A stretch of DNA of 55,834 bases from Oscillospiraceae bacterium (lineage in GTDB: Bacteria; Bacillota; Clostridia; Oscillospirales; Acutalibacteraceae), in contig WRBQ01000010.1 of the NCBI GenBank assembly GCA_009784445.1, forward strand, positions 1 to 55,834, read 5' to 3'. Under the pieces are notes generated by a model. It was not told the origin of the DNA, did not search any database, and saw only the letters and a list, made by a program, of their open reading frames with translations. Positions 54,429 through 55,834 of this stretch are shown here, one piece after another. The translations under genes and the position numbers were made by a program. The number at the start of each line of letters is the position of its first letter. Position 1 is the stretch's first letter.

Positions 54429-55457
54429 ATGGCGATTCCAAATTGTCGCATTCAACTGGGAAGTTATGCCCCGCATCTTTCGCAGCTGTGCGCAGGCTTC
54501 ACTACATTGCAGCAGCGAGGCTTGCTGCAACTGGAGTTTGCAGGGCTGAGAAATTTCCACGCCGAGGGCATGCATCGGCATAATTTTATGCTGGAGGCAC
54601 AGTTTGACGACGGCTTGGTGGTGGCCTATGACCTAGAGGATGGCTATGGCGGCGCACAACAGCCGGAGCTGTTCGACACCCAGCTGAGCCGTGTGGTGCG
54701 CTACTTCCGCCGCAGCTATGACCATCGGCAGCACAGCGGCATGCGCAACCGCACTAAGTTGCGGCCATTGGGTTTGAATTTCCACGTCACCTGCCCTGGG
54801 AATTTCTTCGACGCCGAGCTGCCGCAGCCCAGCGCGGCGCGGCAGGCTAACGAGTTTGTTTCGCATAATAGCTATCCGGTCTACAAAGCTTTGCTTGTCA
54901 CCCAGTTGCTCAATCCCAACGACATGCTCGGTGCGCCCGGCAACTTGCTGGAGGAAGTTCAGGCGCATAACCAGCTGCGCATTGATATTCTGCGGGCCTG
55001 CCGCGATGAGTTCGGCGAGCGGTTTTTTGGCGGCCTTGAGCCAAGTGCTTATGCGCGAGACTGTGCGCCTGATTTAGTGTTGTCCGCCGATGCTTGCACG
55101 AAAGAGGCACATCTGCGTCGCCTGCGCGAGAATTATGTTTGCATTGCTCCGCAAGGTTTGCACGGCAGCAACAGCTGGCTAATGGCCGAGTGTTGCGCCG
55201 CCGGCCGCGCGCTGGTGATTCAGCCGCTGCGCTACGAACCGCAGGGCAATTTTGCGCGCGGGCAGAATTACGTGGCCTTCACCAGCGTGGATGAATGCAT
55301 TCGCCGCCTGCGCGAGTTGCTGCGCAGCCCCTCCACCGTGCACCGCATGGAGGCTGCCAATGCGGCGTACTACCATGCCCATGTGCGGCCAGACTCCCTT
55401 GTGCTGCAAACACTGCGCGATGCTATGCCGGAGCGATTTCCCGTGGTGCAGATTTGA
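54429..55457 (+). CDS. Glycosyltransferase-like protein (GT-B, family 1 type)
   Basis: A 342-aa soluble protein. The C-terminal half shows a CgeB/GT4-like pattern: YVCIAPQGLHGSNSWLMAECCAAGRALVIQPLRYEPQGNF, then YVAFTSVDECIRRLREL, as in spore maturation CgeB and family 1 transferases. The N-terminal half is less typical. It may act with the preceding GT2 enzyme on a surface glycan. ATG at 54429 (8 nt from GGGAGG) is preferred over ATG at 54423 (2 nt). Confidence 0.78.
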   Translation: MAIPNCRIQLGSYAPHLSQLCAGFTTLQQRGLLQLEFAGLRNFHAEGMHRHNFMLEAQFDDGLVVAYDLEDGYGGAQQPELFDTQLSRVVRYFRRSYDHRQHSGMRNRTKLRPLGLNFHVTCPGNFFDAELPQPSAARQANEFVSHNSYPVYKALLVTQLLNPNDMLGAPGNLLEEVQAHNQLRIDILRACRDEFGERFFGGLEPSAYARDCAPDLVLSADACTKEAHLRRLRENYVCIAPQGLHGSNSWLMAECCAAGRALVIQPLRYEPQGNFARGQNYVAFTSVDECIRRLRELLRSPSTVHRMEAANAAYYHAHVRPDSLVLQTLRDAMPERFPVVQI

Positions 55458-55657
55458 GGATGCGTGTTCTTTTTTGAAAAAAAGAACCAAAAAACTTTCA
55501 GCCGCTTCGCGGTGGACTATTTATGAAAGCATAAGAGGCAAGCCCCTGGCTCCTTCCTCGGGAAGGAGCTGGCCGCGTCGCGCGGACTGCGGAAGGTTCG
55601 CGGAGCGACATTACACGGGCGGAAGAAATTCCGCTCAATCTTTTTTATAAAAATCCC
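55458..55657. other. Gene-free segment before rpsB with hairpin repeats
   Basis: A purine-rich stretch (TTTTTTGAAAAAAAG) is followed by a hairpin repeat (GCTCCTTCC / GGAAGGAGC at 55549-55569) and CGCGTCGCGCG. No gene is seen. Confidence 0.55.
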
Positions 55658-55687
55658 TTGACAACCCCACCTCCCTTGTGTTATACT
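55658..55687 (+). promoter_or_regulatory. Promoter of rpsB
   Basis: TTGACA (55658-55663), 18 bp, TATACT (55682-55687). The 75-nt leader contains CACGCGC / GCGCGTG, a hairpin that could serve S2 autoregulation. Confidence 0.82.
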
Positions 55688-55767
55688 GTATAGTGCATGT
55701 TTATGCAAATACTCACACGCGCGTCCTGTGCGCGTGGCGGGGCAACACAAATAAGGAGGAATATCAC

Positions 55768-55834
55768 TTGGCAGTCGTATCCATGAAACAGTTGCTGGAA
55801 GCAGGTGTGCACTTTGGCCACCAAACCCGGCGCT
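55768..55834 (+). CDS. rpsB: Ribosomal protein S2, partial
   Basis: The first 22 codons of S2 ([22 protein letters not shown] type), cut by the window end. [18 protein letters not shown] is the universal S2 start. TTG at 55768 is 8 nt after AAGGAGG and gives the extra MAVVS; the internal ATG at 55783 would be far from it. tsf is expected beyond the edge. Confidence 0.95.
   Translation, partial: MAVVSMKQLLEAGVHFGHQTRR

Noticed and set aside
1..55834. tRNA, rRNA, tmRNA or an insertion sequence with a transposase
   Set aside because: No cloverleaf, ribosomal RNA stretch, tmRNA ends or transposase motif was found on reading either strand, although a covariance search was not possible.

Overview
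The window reads as chromosomal DNA of an endospore-forming Clostridia member, probably Oscillospirales/Ruminococcaceae-like. This is inferred from gene content, G+C of roughly 55-60% by eye, strong Shine-Dalgarno sites and TTGACA-17-TATAAT promoters; no database was searched. Sporulation is indicated by spoIIR, bofA and a SpoVD-type PBP. The DNPR motif in MurE indicates meso-diaminopimelate peptidoglycan. A perfect 16-bp parS site (14743-14758) suggests the replication-origin half of the chromosome.

Layout. 1-1.2 kb: ychF. 1.3-8.0 kb (minus strand): a Dlt-like operon (transglutaminase, Asp/Glu-racemase-family protein, AMP ligase, carrier protein, MBOAT, DltD-like protein, lipoprotein), probably for aminoacylating an envelope polymer. 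8.1-16 kb: an unknown helical protein, YhbY, GNAT, SmpB, a B12-binding radical SAM enzyme, an RNHCP zinc protein behind a leader-peptide attenuator, a COG2403 GTPase, a kinase-like ATPase, parS and gap. 16-17.8 kb: an AT-richer ImmA/IrrE plus two-TM pair, and a collagen-like surface protein. 17.9-31.2 kb: division and cell-wall cluster mraZ-rsmH-ftsL-spoVD-murE-mraY-ftsW-[GNAT]-murG-[lipoprotein]-[FtsQ-like]-ftsZ, without murF, murD, murC or murB. 31.2-35.5 kb: polA, rsmD, coaD and a coiled-coil protein. 35.6-38.7 kb: a thioester-domain adhesin facing an ECF sigma factor fused to a membrane and Thr-rich domain. 38.9-49.6 kb: rny, a membrane protein, galE, Ig-like lipoproteins, bofA, yaaL, manA, spoIIR, an InlB-repeat protein and a MerR regulator. 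49.7-55.8 kb: fucU, XRE-NUDIX, a GH109-like oxidoreductase, two glycosyltransferases and the start of rpsB.

Three compact RNA loci (40.7, 47.0 and 52.6 kb) share one architecture: a strong promoter, a 5' hairpin with a GGCUNGCU-like loop, and a terminator hairpin. Two face a tiny hydrophobic toxin-like ORF on the other strand with an overlapping 3' end, the arrangement of type I toxin-antitoxin modules. The third has lost its toxin.

The chromosome is also seeded with small repeats: (i) GTAGGG-ended palindromes, one read in frame inside polA; (ii) a CACAGCGAAGCGAC / CCCCACCGCAGGTGG element that is intergenic in two places and tandemly repeated in frame in the FtsZ linker; (iii) TAGTGNN heptamer arrays that begin exactly at gene stop codons; (iv) a 165-bp MITE-like element before ftsZ. 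Repeats entering essential coding sequence, the RNA/toxin family and the Dlt-like operon with its own racemase are the most unusual content.
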